From positions 1 to 20,056 of the forward strand of contig CALOBW010000032.1 in NCBI GenBank assembly GCA_942491525.1: a DNA stretch of 20,056 bases, read 5' to 3'. This document shows, piece after piece, positions 13,550 through 20,056 of the stretch. Origin of the DNA: CAYWBU01 sp942491525. Lineage in GTDB: Bacteria; Desulfobacterota; Desulfomonilia; UBA1062. The position numbers and the translations under genes were made by a program. Numbering within the stretch: the stretch's first letter is position 1; each line of letters begins with the position of its first letter. The notes below the pieces were generated by a model. That model saw nothing but the letters and a program-made list of their open reading frames with translations, searched no databases and was not told the DNA's origin.

Positions 13550-14245
13550 ATGAATGAGTTGAAAATTGGCTTACAGTTTATTGTGATCACTCTATCAATA
13601 TTTATATCTCAGCCATTGTTCTCTGCCGAACTACATAATGCTGCTGTATCAGGTGATTTGGTACAAATAAAAAAATTATTATCTACCGGATACGATATTG
13701 AATCATTAGACTCAGAACCGACTAGTGCTCATGAATGGCCTAAAGGGACTGCCTTGCATTGGGCTGCCAAATCAGGAAAAATATCTGTCGTAAAATATCT
13801 AATTGATACCGGTGCTAATTTAAATACACGTACTTATGCAGGTGATTGCATGGTTGTTGAAACTCCATTGGACTATGCACTCTGGAATGGCCAGAAAGAA
13901 ATTGTAGTAATGCTTTTGGATGCGGGCGCTGATGTTGAAAGTGCTGGCCATAATTTTCATTGGCCATTGCAAATTGCTGCAAGCATGGGGGCAATAGATT
14001 TGGCAGAGATCCTTCTGCAACATGGAGCACATATTAATCGGTCAGGAGTAGATGGTTATTCTGCGCTTCATCATGCAGTTCTCGATAATCAACCTCAATC
14101 CGTTGAATTTCTTTTACGCAAAGGTGCAGATGCTAACTACCGTGATGAAAAATTTGGTGAACATGCTCAGACGCCATTGCAGTTAGCGAAAGCCAATAAA
14201 TCAGAGCAAATTGTTAGGATACTGCTACAATATGGTGCGCAATAA
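13550..14245 (+). CDS. exported ankyrin-repeat protein
   Basis: The 231-residue protein starts with a signal peptide (LQFIVITLSIFISQPLFSAE, probable cleavage after FSA, about residue 26), so it should act in the periplasm or outside. About five or six ankyrin repeats follow: LHNAAVSGDLVQIKKLLSTG, TALHWAAKSGKISVVKYLID, TPLDYALWNGQKEIVVMLLD, PLQIAASMGAIDLAEILLQH, SALHHAVLDNQPQSVEFLLR and a final TPLQLAKANKSEQIVRILLQ. Ankyrin repeats bind proteins; no enzymatic domain is present. An AGAGG lies a little over ten bases upstream. The gene is AT-rich and sits between attC-like sites at 13443-13521 and 14603-14666, so it looks like a cassette gene. Partners are unknown. Confidence 0.88.
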   Translation: MNELKIGLQFIVITLSIFISQPLFSAELHNAAVSGDLVQIKKLLSTGYDIESLDSEPTSAHEWPKGTALHWAAKSGKISVVKYLIDTGANLNTRTYAGDCMVVETPLDYALWNGQKEIVVMLLDAGADVESAGHNFHWPLQIAASMGAIDLAEILLQHGAHINRSGVDGYSALHHAVLDNQPQSVEFLLRKGADANYRDEKFGEHAQTPLQLAKANKSEQIVRILLQYGAQ

Positions 14246-14608
14246 CAATCGATCTATTTCTCCTCTCATAGATTGCGGCCATTTACACGAAATTTCTGAC
14301 AGACCCTGGAAATCGCAAAGCCCGGATATCGTCCATTTATAGAAGCCCACTCACTCGAGGGGTTGTCTATTCCTGAGATCCACGCTCGTCTCTCGGATGC
14401 CAAAGAAGCAGCTTGGGCCGACCTTGCCCTGTCATGGCTACACTCGAGTATCCCGGCCGTCATTTACGTTCGGTTTCGGTCTGGAGTTATCCCAGAGTAT
14501 TTACTTGGCGACGGTCATCATAGACTCGCTCTAGCTGGTGTTTTAGGGCACTCAGCCATTCACGCTATTTTTGTTGGTCTTCGCCGACCACCGAAGCATA
14601 CTACCTAA
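14232..14608 (+). pseudogene. ParB/sulfiredoxin-like protein gene, apparently frameshifted
   Basis: Two frames appear to form one small gene of about 120 residues. The first begins at ATG 14232 inside the ankyrin gene's end and reads RSISPLIDCGHLHEISDRPW and SQSPDIVHL before a stop at 14340. The second, offset by a one-base loss near 14335-14341, continues IEAHSLEGLSIPEIHARLSD to the stop at 14606-14608. The second part contains YLLGDGHHRLALAGVLG, the DGHHR motif and flanks typical of ParB/Srx-like domains. On its own the second frame would have to start at TTG 14363 and lacks the N-terminal strand. It may be a true pseudogene, a sequencing or assembly indel, or a shorter TTG-initiated protein. 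Confidence 0.5.
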
Positions 14609-14666
14609 CTAGTCAATAACGCATCGTTTGAAGTCCCAGGATTAACATGGTAGATAGCAGTTATGT
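14603..14666 (+). repeat. candidate integron attC site after the ParB-like gene
   Basis: ACCTAAC (14603-14609) fits the R'' consensus RYYYAAC and GTTATGT (14660-14666) is close to R' GTTRRRY, with one mismatch. AACT pairs with AGTT. Further in, CAT/ATG, GTT/AAC, AA/TT and TCC/GGA pair in order, with every extra base (14625, 14629-14630, 14633) on the left arm. The left box includes the stop codon of the preceding gene. The right end ATAGCAGTTATGTGCAGTT differs from 13509-13527 by a single base. Confidence 0.55.
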
Positions 14667-14684
14667 GCAGTTTAAAGATAAAGA

Positions 14685-14753
14685 CCCGCAAGCATGGCTT
14701 GCTCACTCCATAGGCTTATCGGGATTGTGGAGTGCGGGAGCCATGCTCCCGCG
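14685..14753. repeat. REP/BIME-like paired hairpin element
   Basis: GCAAGC-ATG-GCTTGC (14688-14702) and GCGGGAG-CCATG-CTCCCGC (14734-14752) are two perfect hairpins. Between them CACTCCA (14704-14710) and TGGAGTG (14728-14734) pair. The two hairpins also complement each other, so the whole can fold as one long stem of about 25 bp. TTTT follows at 14755-14758, so the right hairpin could end plus-strand transcripts. Confidence 0.55.
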
Positions 14754-14806
14754 GTTTTGAATTAGCAGCCTCAAGGACAGATTAATTCTCAAATGCCCAG
14801 CTCAAC

Positions 14807-14823
14807 ATAACTAGCCATTAACT
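14807..14823 (-). repeat. inverted copy of the half-site at 3-19
   Basis: ATAACTAGCCATTAACT is the exact reverse complement of positions 3-19. With the site at 14654-14672 it brackets the double hairpin in inverted orientation, as the sites at 3-24 and 2289-2352 bracket the IS-disrupted gene. Confidence 0.55.
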
Positions 14824-15105
14824 AAATTTCGTCAATTCCGATAATACACCCCAATTATCTACACTCAGAATCCAAAGACGCTTCTTGCTATTATCATGCT
14901 AACCTCTGCCAACAAATCCAGAAAACCGTCAAGAATGCCGGAAATGGCTGACCAGAATCTATGAATTTCACACAACTTCAGCTAAAACATCATTGATCTA
15001 AGTCACTGATATATTGAATGATATTACAGATTGCAGCATAGCAAAAAAAGGCTTCAGATTTACAATAACAGCCGCAACAAGTCGAGAAAAGTTCATGGGA
15101 TAGGG

Positions 15106-15143
15106 TCAGGGGAAACACTTCTTACAAGAAGGATTTCCCCTGA
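15106..15143 (-). terminator. long hairpin after dapL
   Basis: TCAGGGGAAA (15106-15115) and TTTCCCCTGA (15134-15143) form a perfect 10-bp stem, and CTTCTT/AAGAAG (15118-15123, 15126-15131) continues it. It lies ten bases after the dapL stop on the minus strand. No T run follows, so termination may need help, or the hairpin may mainly protect the 3' end. Confidence 0.6.
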
Positions 15144-15152
15144 ATAATTTAA

Positions 15153-16376
15153 CTAAAGCGCCTCGCTGATGCGCTGCATGGCCTCAACAACATTTTCATA
15201 GCTGTTGAAGGCGCTGATGCGGATATAGCCTTCACCGCACTTGCCGAAACCGGCGCCCGGGGTACAGACGACACCGGCCTTGTTGAGCAGCAGGTCGAAG
15301 AACTCCCATGAGCCGCGGCCACCTCCATCGATCCAGATGTAGGGCGAATTCTCACCGCCGACGCACTCGAAGCCCAGCTCGGTCATCTTCTCGCGCACCA
15401 GGGCGGCATTCTTCAGGTAGTAGCTCACCAGCTCCCTGACCTGAGCCTGGCCCTCATCAGTGTAGATAGCTGCGGCAGCCCTCTGGACCGGGTAGCTGAC
15501 ACCGTTGAACTTGGTGCAGTGACGGCGGTTCCACATGGCATGCAGGGAGTGCTCGTTACCCTCAGCGTCATAGGCCATGCACTCCTTGGGCACCACGGTG
15601 TAGGCGCAGCGGGTGCCGGTGAATCCGGCGGTCTTGGAGTAGCTTCTGAACTCGATTGCAACCTCGCGGGCCCCCTCGATCTCAAAAATTGAACGCGGCA
15701 GACTCTCATCCTGGATAAAGGCTTCATAGGCCGAGTCATACAGAATCAGCGCCCTGTTGGCACGGGCATAGTCGACCCACTTCTTGAGCTCATCCTTAGT
15801 GATGGTTGAGCCGGTGGGATTGTTGGGAAAGCAGAGATAGATCAGGTCGACCGGCTGGCTGGGCAGCTCGGGCACAAAGCCGTTCTCCTTGGTGGTGTCG
15901 AGGTAGACCATGCCCTCAAAGCGCCCGTCGGCAAACTTGCCGGTGCGGCCGGCCATGACGTTGGTGTCGAGGTAGACCGGGTAGACCGGATCGGTGATGG
16001 CAACCTTGGCATCGGACGAGAAGATCTCCTGAATATTGCCGCAGTCGCACTTGGCACCGTCCGAGACAAAGATCTCATCAGCCGCAACTTGGGCGCCGTG
16101 GGCCCTGAAGTCCTTCTCGGCAATGGCCTCGCGCAGGAAGGCGTAGCCCTGTTCCGGGCCGTAGCCCATGAAGCTGGCGTCGCTGGACATCTCATCCACG
16201 GCGGCATGGAAGGCCTGGATGCAGGCGTCCGGCAGGGCGCGGGTTACGTCGCCGATCCCCAGTTTGATCACTTTTTTGTCAGGATTGGCCTCCTGAAAGG
16301 CGGAGACCCGCTTGGCAATGTCCGAAAAGAGGTATGAAGCCTGCAGCTTCAGGTAGTTTTCATTAATCTTAATCAT
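15153..16376 (-). CDS. dapL: LL-diaminopimelate aminotransferase
   Basis: DapL converts tetrahydrodipicolinate directly to LL-diaminopimelate using glutamate, a one-step bypass of the acyl pathways to lysine and peptidoglycan. The 407-residue length and the start (NENYLKLQASYLFSDIAKRV) are typical. Other landmarks are KLGIGDVTRALP (38-49), the loop GYGPEQGY (71-78), SDGAKCDCGNIQ, DPVYPVYLDTNV (129-140), CFPNNPTGS (182-190), the PLP lysine K248 in RSYSKTAGFTGTRCAY and R-rich MWNRRHCTKFNG. All fit DapL of the class I/II aminotransferase fold. GAGAGGAA precedes the ATG. A TTGACC at 16432-16437 (minus) may be a -35. It follows the rhodanese-YceI gene by 69 bases and may share its transcript. DapL is common in deltaproteobacteria, Chlorobi and chlamydiae. 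Confidence 0.95.
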   Translation of the reverse strand: MIKINENYLKLQASYLFSDIAKRVSAFQEANPDKKVIKLGIGDVTRALPDACIQAFHAAVDEMSSDASFMGYGPEQGYAFLREAIAEKDFRAHGAQVAADEIFVSDGAKCDCGNIQEIFSSDAKVAITDPVYPVYLDTNVMAGRTGKFADGRFEGMVYLDTTKENGFVPELPSQPVDLIYLCFPNNPTGSTITKDELKKWVDYARANRALILYDSAYEAFIQDESLPRSIFEIEGAREVAIEFRSYSKTAGFTGTRCAYTVVPKECMAYDAEGNEHSLHAMWNRRHCTKFNGVSYPVQRAAAAIYTDEGQAQVRELVSYYLKNAALVREKMTELGFECVGGENSPYIWIDGGGRGSWEFFDLLLNKAGVVCTPGAGFGKCGEGYIRISAFNSYENVVEAMQRISEAL

Positions 16377-16445
16377 CTTGGTTCCTCTCAGAAAATTGAA
16401 TTCCGGCTAGAATTAAACATCCGGCATGTATGGTCAAGGGGAAAA

Positions 16446-17363
16446 TCAGCCCCCCGCCCTCCTCGCCACCATGCGCAAGCCGATTGAAACCTGATCGTAG
16501 ACCAGATGATAGGAGAGCTGCTTGAAGAGGCGCGCCGATCCGTAGTTTACCCCCCAGAGGGTCCGGTCCAGATCAAAATGAGCCTCAGCCTTGAGTGCAC
16601 CGCTCTCCGGCGGCGCCAGGGTCACAGCAAAATCCAGCGGCCGGGTGATGCCCTTAAGGGTGAACTCACCTTTAAGGGCGGCATTCTCACGGCCTGGCCG
16701 AGGGTCATCATCGATCTGAAATTCATTGATCCTGAATAGGGCCTCCGGAAAGCGCCCCACATGAAAGAAGTCATCAGACTTAAGGTGTCTGACCAGAAAC
16801 GGCTGATGCTCATCGCCCTCCAGATCAATATTCCGGATGGAGTCCATATCAATCACAAAGCGGCCCTCGGTATGGCAGCCGTCAACATTGACCTGGCCGC
16901 GTTTAAACTTAAGGGTACCTAAATGACTGGATTTGGCGTTGCGCCCGACCCACTCGATATAACTCTCATCCACATCCAGCAGATACTCATCGGGAATTAT
17001 AAATATTGAGGCATCGATAGGCTCCTTGCCCGGATTGGACCCGACCAGCTGATGGCCGCGGCTGCGCCAGTCAGCCACGCCGCCGGCATAGGCCCAGACG
17101 TCGGTATAGCCCATCGCGGTCAGTTTGCGGGCAGCCTCATAAGCATCCCGCGAACCGTCGCCGGCACCGTAGACCACCAGCGGAGTCTCCCTGACCGGCA
17201 CCAGCTCGCTGACCCGGTCACTGAAGATGATCTCATAGACACAGACGTTCTGGGCTCCCGGCAGATGACGGCAGGCGTAGACCTCTTGCGGCAAAACATC
17301 CAGCAGCGTCACCCGGCCCAGTTTCGCATTCAACTCATCAGCCGGAATTTCTCGATATGACAT
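16446..17363 (-). CDS. degenerate rhodanese fused to a YceI-family lipid-binding domain
   Basis: The 305-residue protein joins two domains. The N-terminal rhodanese fold (about 1-107) has LLDVLPQEVYACRHLPGAQN and GYTDVWAYAGGVADWRSRGH, but the active loop reads VVYGAGDGSRDA, with glycine at 66 in place of the catalytic cysteine, so sulfur transfer is unlikely. The C-terminal part (about 127-300) is YceI-like, a lipocalin-type barrel that binds isoprenoids: YLLDVDESYIEWVGRNAKSS, GEFTLKGITRPLDF and LWGVNYGSARLFKQLSYHLV. YceI proteins are usually exported, but no signal peptide is present here. The ATG at 17363 has AGGGAG six bases upstream; the ATG at 17369 abuts that site. It follows the patatin gene by about 40 bases, suggesting a lipid-related operon. 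Confidence 0.85.
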   Translation of the reverse strand: MSYREIPADELNAKLGRVTLLDVLPQEVYACRHLPGAQNVCVYEIIFSDRVSELVPVRETPLVVYGAGDGSRDAYEAARKLTAMGYTDVWAYAGGVADWRSRGHQLVGSNPGKEPIDASIFIIPDEYLLDVDESYIEWVGRNAKSSHLGTLKFKRGQVNVDGCHTEGRFVIDMDSIRNIDLEGDEHQPFLVRHLKSDDFFHVGRFPEALFRINEFQIDDDPRPGRENAALKGEFTLKGITRPLDFAVTLAPPESGALKAEAHFDLDRTLWGVNYGSARLFKQLSYHLVYDQVSIGLRMVARRAGG

Positions 17364-17404
17364 GCCCATCTCCCTGCCTAATTAATAAGCCGCCGCCGGG
17401 CAAA

Positions 17405-18316
17405 TCAAAGTCCGAGATGATGCTGCAGGGCCGGCAACCCCTCAAGCACGCACCTCTCACCCACGGCGATGGTCTCGGCAGCCTTATCAAAATCAAGCAG
17501 CGCCACATCCTTAAGCCGCGGCACCAGCATCACCTCAGGCGGATCGCCAGCCATACGGCTGCGGGTGATGCGGTCCTGCATGATGTCGATGAAGGTGGCC
17601 AAGACATCCAGGATACCGGGCTTCTCCTCCCCGCTGACCAGCGCCAACGCATTTATGGCCTGGGCCTCAAACTGGGCACTGAGCCGGTTGAAAAAACCCT
17701 TACCCGCAACGGCCGGCGCCACACTCTTGACGGGCGGCTGAAAGTGCGTCCCGACCAGTTCGCTGTTGAGGTTGACCGCAATCACCTTGGTGGCCCCCAG
17801 CGCCCGGCAGACCGAGACCGGGACCGGATTCACCAGCCCACCGTCCAGCAGCCACTGCTCTTCATGCTTAAAGGGGGTCAGCAGAATCGGCAGCGAGATG
17901 GAGGCCCGCACGGCACTGTTCAGCGAGCCCTCCCTGAACCAGACCTCCTGGCCGGTCTCCATATCTGTCGCCACGGCGGCAAAGGGCACTCCCAGCTCTT
18001 CGATCTGCAGATCCCCCAGCTGCTCCTGCAAGAAACTCATAAAACGCTCACCTTCAATCAGGCCGCCACCGGTCAAGAGTCCCACATCCATCATCTTGAT
18101 AATATTCCAGGTATCCAGGCCCAGCACATACTCTTCCAGGGCAGCCAGCTTGCCGCTGACATAGAAAGCCCCGACGATGGCCCCGATGGATGTTCCGCAG
18201 ACCACATCGGGTCTGATGCCCATCTTTTCCAGCTCTTTAATTATTCCGATATGCGACAGACCGCGCGCCGACCCGCTGCCCAGCGCCAGACCGATTTTTG
18301 GTGTCCGTTTAGTCAT
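17405..18316 (-). CDS. patatin-like phospholipase, RssA type
   Basis: The protein is a serine acylhydrolase of the patatin fold that uses a Ser-Asp dyad, likely acting on phospholipids or other acyl esters. The oxyanion loop GSGSARG (13-19), the nucleophile S43 in GTSIG (41-45) and D158 in DGG (158-160) are all present, so it should be active. The 303-residue length fits the bacterial RssA group of cytoplasmic patatins. There is no signal peptide. GAGGAGG is five bases before the ATG at 18316, and a TATAAT box lies at 18338-18343 on the minus strand. The rhodanese-YceI gene follows closely. Its physiological substrate is not known from sequence. Confidence 0.92.
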   Translation of the reverse strand: MTKRTPKIGLALGSGSARGLSHIGIIKELEKMGIRPDVVCGTSIGAIVGAFYVSGKLAALEEYVLGLDTWNIIKMMDVGLLTGGGLIEGERFMSFLQEQLGDLQIEELGVPFAAVATDMETGQEVWFREGSLNSAVRASISLPILLTPFKHEEQWLLDGGLVNPVPVSVCRALGATKVIAVNLNSELVGTHFQPPVKSVAPAVAGKGFFNRLSAQFEAQAINALALVSGEEKPGILDVLATFIDIMQDRITRSRMAGDPPEVMLVPRLKDVALLDFDKAAETIAVGERCVLEGLPALQHHLGL

Positions 18317-18337
18317 ATAACCTCCTCAGGTGACAGA

Positions 18338-18343
18338 ATTATA
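18338..18343 (-). promoter_or_regulatory. candidate -10 box for the patatin gene
   Basis: TATAAT on the minus strand lies 21 bases upstream of the start codon. The hexamer 17 bases further up is TTTTTA, a poor -35. It lies just after the MCP terminator, where an independent promoter would be expected. Confidence 0.35.
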
Positions 18344-18361
18344 AACAGATACTACAGACAT

Positions 18362-18389
18362 AAAAAAGGGGGAAACAAATGTTTCCCCC
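18362..18389 (-). terminator. intrinsic terminator after the MCP gene
   Basis: GGGGGAAAC (18368-18376) and GTTTCCCCC (18381-18389) form a perfect 9-bp stem with a 4-base loop. On the minus strand it is followed by six T (A run at 18362-18367). It separates the MCP from the patatin gene. Confidence 0.9.
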
Positions 18390-18412
18390 CTGAACCGCGA
18401 TAGAACCGGGCC

Positions 18413-20056
18413 TCAACTGCCGGCTTCAAACTCCAGGGCCGTAAATCCGGTCAGAGTGCGGGCCTCCCGGGCCTGCTCGGCGCGACTGAAGGTTTGGCGC
18501 TCAATCTTGAAACGCCCCACACTGCTCTCCATATTGTCGCTGGCATCATTGAGCTCCGTCACCATGCCGCCCAGACGCTCAACGGTCTTGACGCTGTCAC
18601 TCAGTGATTCGTCAATCTGACCGACCGCATCATTAAGCTGAGTTATCCCGTCGGCCTGAACAACTGAAGCCTCTGTAATGTGCTCAATCGCCCCGGAGAG
18701 CTCGTTAATAACGCTGACCATCTCCTCAAGCAGCTGACTGGTCTTTCGGGCCTGGCGATCACCCTTGGTCACCCTGGCAACGGTGTCCTCAATCAGGTTG
18801 CGGATCTGGCCCGCAGCATCAGCCGAACGCTGAGCCAGGGCCCGCACCTCTTCAGCCACAACCGCAAAGCCCTTGCCGTGTTCTCCGGCACGGGCCGCCT
18901 CCACCGCAGCATTCAGCGCCAGCAGATTGGTCTGGAAGGCCACATCATTAACCGTGGTGACAATATCCTTAATCTTTTCGGAAACATCAGAGATCTGGCC
19001 CATGGAATCCAGCAATTCACCGGCCTCATGGCCACCCTCCTTGCTCATGGCCACCATCTGCATGGTCAAATCATGCCCTCTGGCGGTAAGCTCACGATTC
19101 TCACCCACCGTACCGGAAAGGCTGCCGACGGTGGCCGTGATCTGACTGATGGCTTCGGCATTTCTGATGGAGCTGCCCGAAAGCGAGTGGGCATCCTCTT
19201 TAACGCTGACCGTGGCCCGGTTGACAACATGGGTGGCCGAGCGCACATCGGCAACGATGCCGGTCAGATTATCGATAAAGCTGTTGTACATCATACTCAG
19301 GACCCCAACCTCGTCCATGCCGCGCACCTCGAGACGCCTGGTCATGTCACCCTCACCGTGGGCCATGTCAGTCATAAAGGTAGCCACCCCATTGATACCC
19401 TTTGTGAGGGGCCGGGAAAGCAGATATCCAACCAGGCCGGCCGTCGAAACCCCCTGATAGAGCAGAATCCAGCCACCGGCCAAGAGGATGTCGAGCCCCA
19501 TGCTGTTGACGTTGGCAACCTTGAGGAAGATCATGAAATTAACCAGCAGCGGCACCAGGATCAACACCAGCACCGCCTGGATCTTCAGTTGCAGCGGCAG
19601 GCGCCAGCAGCCGTCAATCTCAGTCAGATTGCGCCCCTGAACCTTATCCCGGTAAAAGTTGATCAACATATTTTCATTGACCAGATAGTAAGGCACCAGC
19701 GAGAAAAGACCGGTAAACAGGAAGAGCCCGCCGACAATCAGCGCCTCGCTGCCGGTGGCCTTGCCCATCAAAACAAAGGGCAGACAGGTGGTCAGCCAGC
19801 TGAAAATGAACCATCTGAAGAAGGCCATGCCGGCGTCCACAAAGGGTGCCTTGGATGCATAGCGCACGGCCCGTTCAATATCACCGCCCTCATAGGCCTC
19901 AACGATCGGTGCGGTCATGCGATACTTGACCAAGAGGGTCAGCAGAATCGACAGCACATTGGAAATGACCTGGTAGGTTGCGAACCCCGCCATATCACTC
20001 TTGACAAAATCGACGGTGTTATAACCCAAGAAACAGATTGCCGGGATACAGATAAT
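18413..20056 (-). CDS. methyl-accepting chemotaxis protein, 5' end outside the window
   Basis: The frame is open to the window edge (IICIPAICFLGYNT before a TTG at 20029), so the N terminus is missing. Numbering from that TTG, about five membrane segments lie at 20-35, 66-90, 95-117, 150-171 and 178-203, with no large periplasmic domain between them. A HAMP domain (about 204-256, LLSRPLTKGINGVATFM ... DEVGVLSMMYNSF) leads into the coiled-coil signalling domain. The conserved hairpin is at about 352-410 (VAFQTNLLALNAAVEAARAG, GKGFAVVAEEVRALAQRSAD), which contacts CheA and CheW. The C terminus (LEFEAGS) lacks a CheR-tethering pentapeptide. The multi-helix input suggests sensing within or near the membrane. 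A terminator follows. Confidence 0.93.
   Translation of the reverse strand: MICIPAICFLGYNTVDFVKSDMAGFATYQVISNVLSILLTLLVKYRMTAPIVEAYEGGDIERAVRYASKAPFVDAGMAFFRWFIFSWLTTCLPFVLMGKATGSEALIVGGLFLFTGLFSLVPYYLVNENMLINFYRDKVQGRNLTEIDGCWRLPLQLKIQAVLVLILVPLLVNFMIFLKVANVNSMGLDILLAGGWILLYQGVSTAGLVGYLLSRPLTKGINGVATFMTDMAHGEGDMTRRLEVRGMDEVGVLSMMYNSFIDNLTGIVADVRSATHVVNRATVSVKEDAHSLSGSSIRNAEAISQITATVGSLSGTVGENRELTARGHDLTMQMVAMSKEGGHEAGELLDSMGQISDVSEKIKDIVTTVNDVAFQTNLLALNAAVEAARAGEHGKGFAVVAEEVRALAQRSADAAGQIRNLIEDTVARVTKGDRQARKTSQLLEEMVSVINELSGAIEHITEASVVQADGITQLNDAVGQIDESLSDSVKTVERLGGMVTELNDASDNMESSVGRFKIERQTFSRAEQAREARTLTGFTALEFEAGS

Larger units (their letters stand above)
14667..15105. other. gene-free stretch between the accessory region and dapL
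   Basis: No gene is supported here. The left part holds a double hairpin (14685-14753) and an inverted half-site (14807-14823). The right part, from about 14830 to 15105, is AT-rich and I see no open frame with a ribosome site, tRNA or clear regulatory element. Confidence 0.5.

Noticed and set aside
10739..14825. CRISPR array
   Set aside because: The repeats are far apart, diverged and in both orientations, with genes between them instead of short regular spacers.
17357..18403. Plus-strand open frame of 348 codons
   Set aside because: It is antisense to the patatin gene and its promoter and terminator region; composition is rich in His, Gln and Arg as expected of a shadow frame.

Overview
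The window reads as a bacterial chromosome made of well-kept housekeeping and signalling genes interrupted by AT-rich accessory DNA. The LL-diaminopimelate aminotransferase, the NifS/NifU pair with a BFD-type [2Fe-2S] domain, and the mix of MCP, response regulator and patatin suit an anaerobic Gram-negative such as a member of the Desulfobacterota (deltaproteobacterial group). That placement is an inference from gene content, not a proof.

Layout. 1-2360: an IS3-family insertion sequence (27-1312) with recognisable inverted repeats, fused to the 5' end of an AT-rich exported-protein gene (to 2277), followed by an attC-like palindrome. 2391-3122: a small promoter-driven gene converging on a TerB-like gene. 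3195-5075: a nifS-nifU operon for Fe-S cluster assembly with a palindromic upstream site and a strong terminator. 5084-7249: a minus-strand run of mazG, two small membrane proteins and a helical protein of unknown role. 7294-8885: a dehydratase/epimerase-type SDR with an unusual zinc-ribbon tail. 9208-10670: a stand-alone response regulator followed by a metallo-beta-lactamase-fold hydrolase.

10739-14825: an accessory region. It holds a four-helix membrane protein, an HSL-type esterase, a solo IS end, a YefM-YoeB toxin-antitoxin pair with promoter and operator, an exported ankyrin-repeat protein, and a frameshifted ParB/Srx-like gene. Several genes here are separated by short related sequences built around AGTTAKGTGCA. 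At least two of these (13443-13521 and 14603-14666) can be drawn as integron attC sites with R''/R' boxes and bases unpaired mainly on one arm. There is no integrase in the window, so the best working label is an integrase-less attC cluster (CALIN) or a distal part of a chromosomal integron. Related copies flank the IS-disrupted gene at the left end, one of them inverted.

15106-20056: a minus-strand group of a partial methyl-accepting chemotaxis protein, a terminator, a patatin-like phospholipase, a degenerate rhodanese fused to a YceI domain, and dapL with a hairpin terminator.

Points most worth a second look: the attC-like cluster, the textbook -1 frameshift signal in the IS, the IS/host hybrid reading frame, the rhodanese-YceI fusion lacking the rhodanese cysteine, and the SDR with a C-terminal zinc ribbon.
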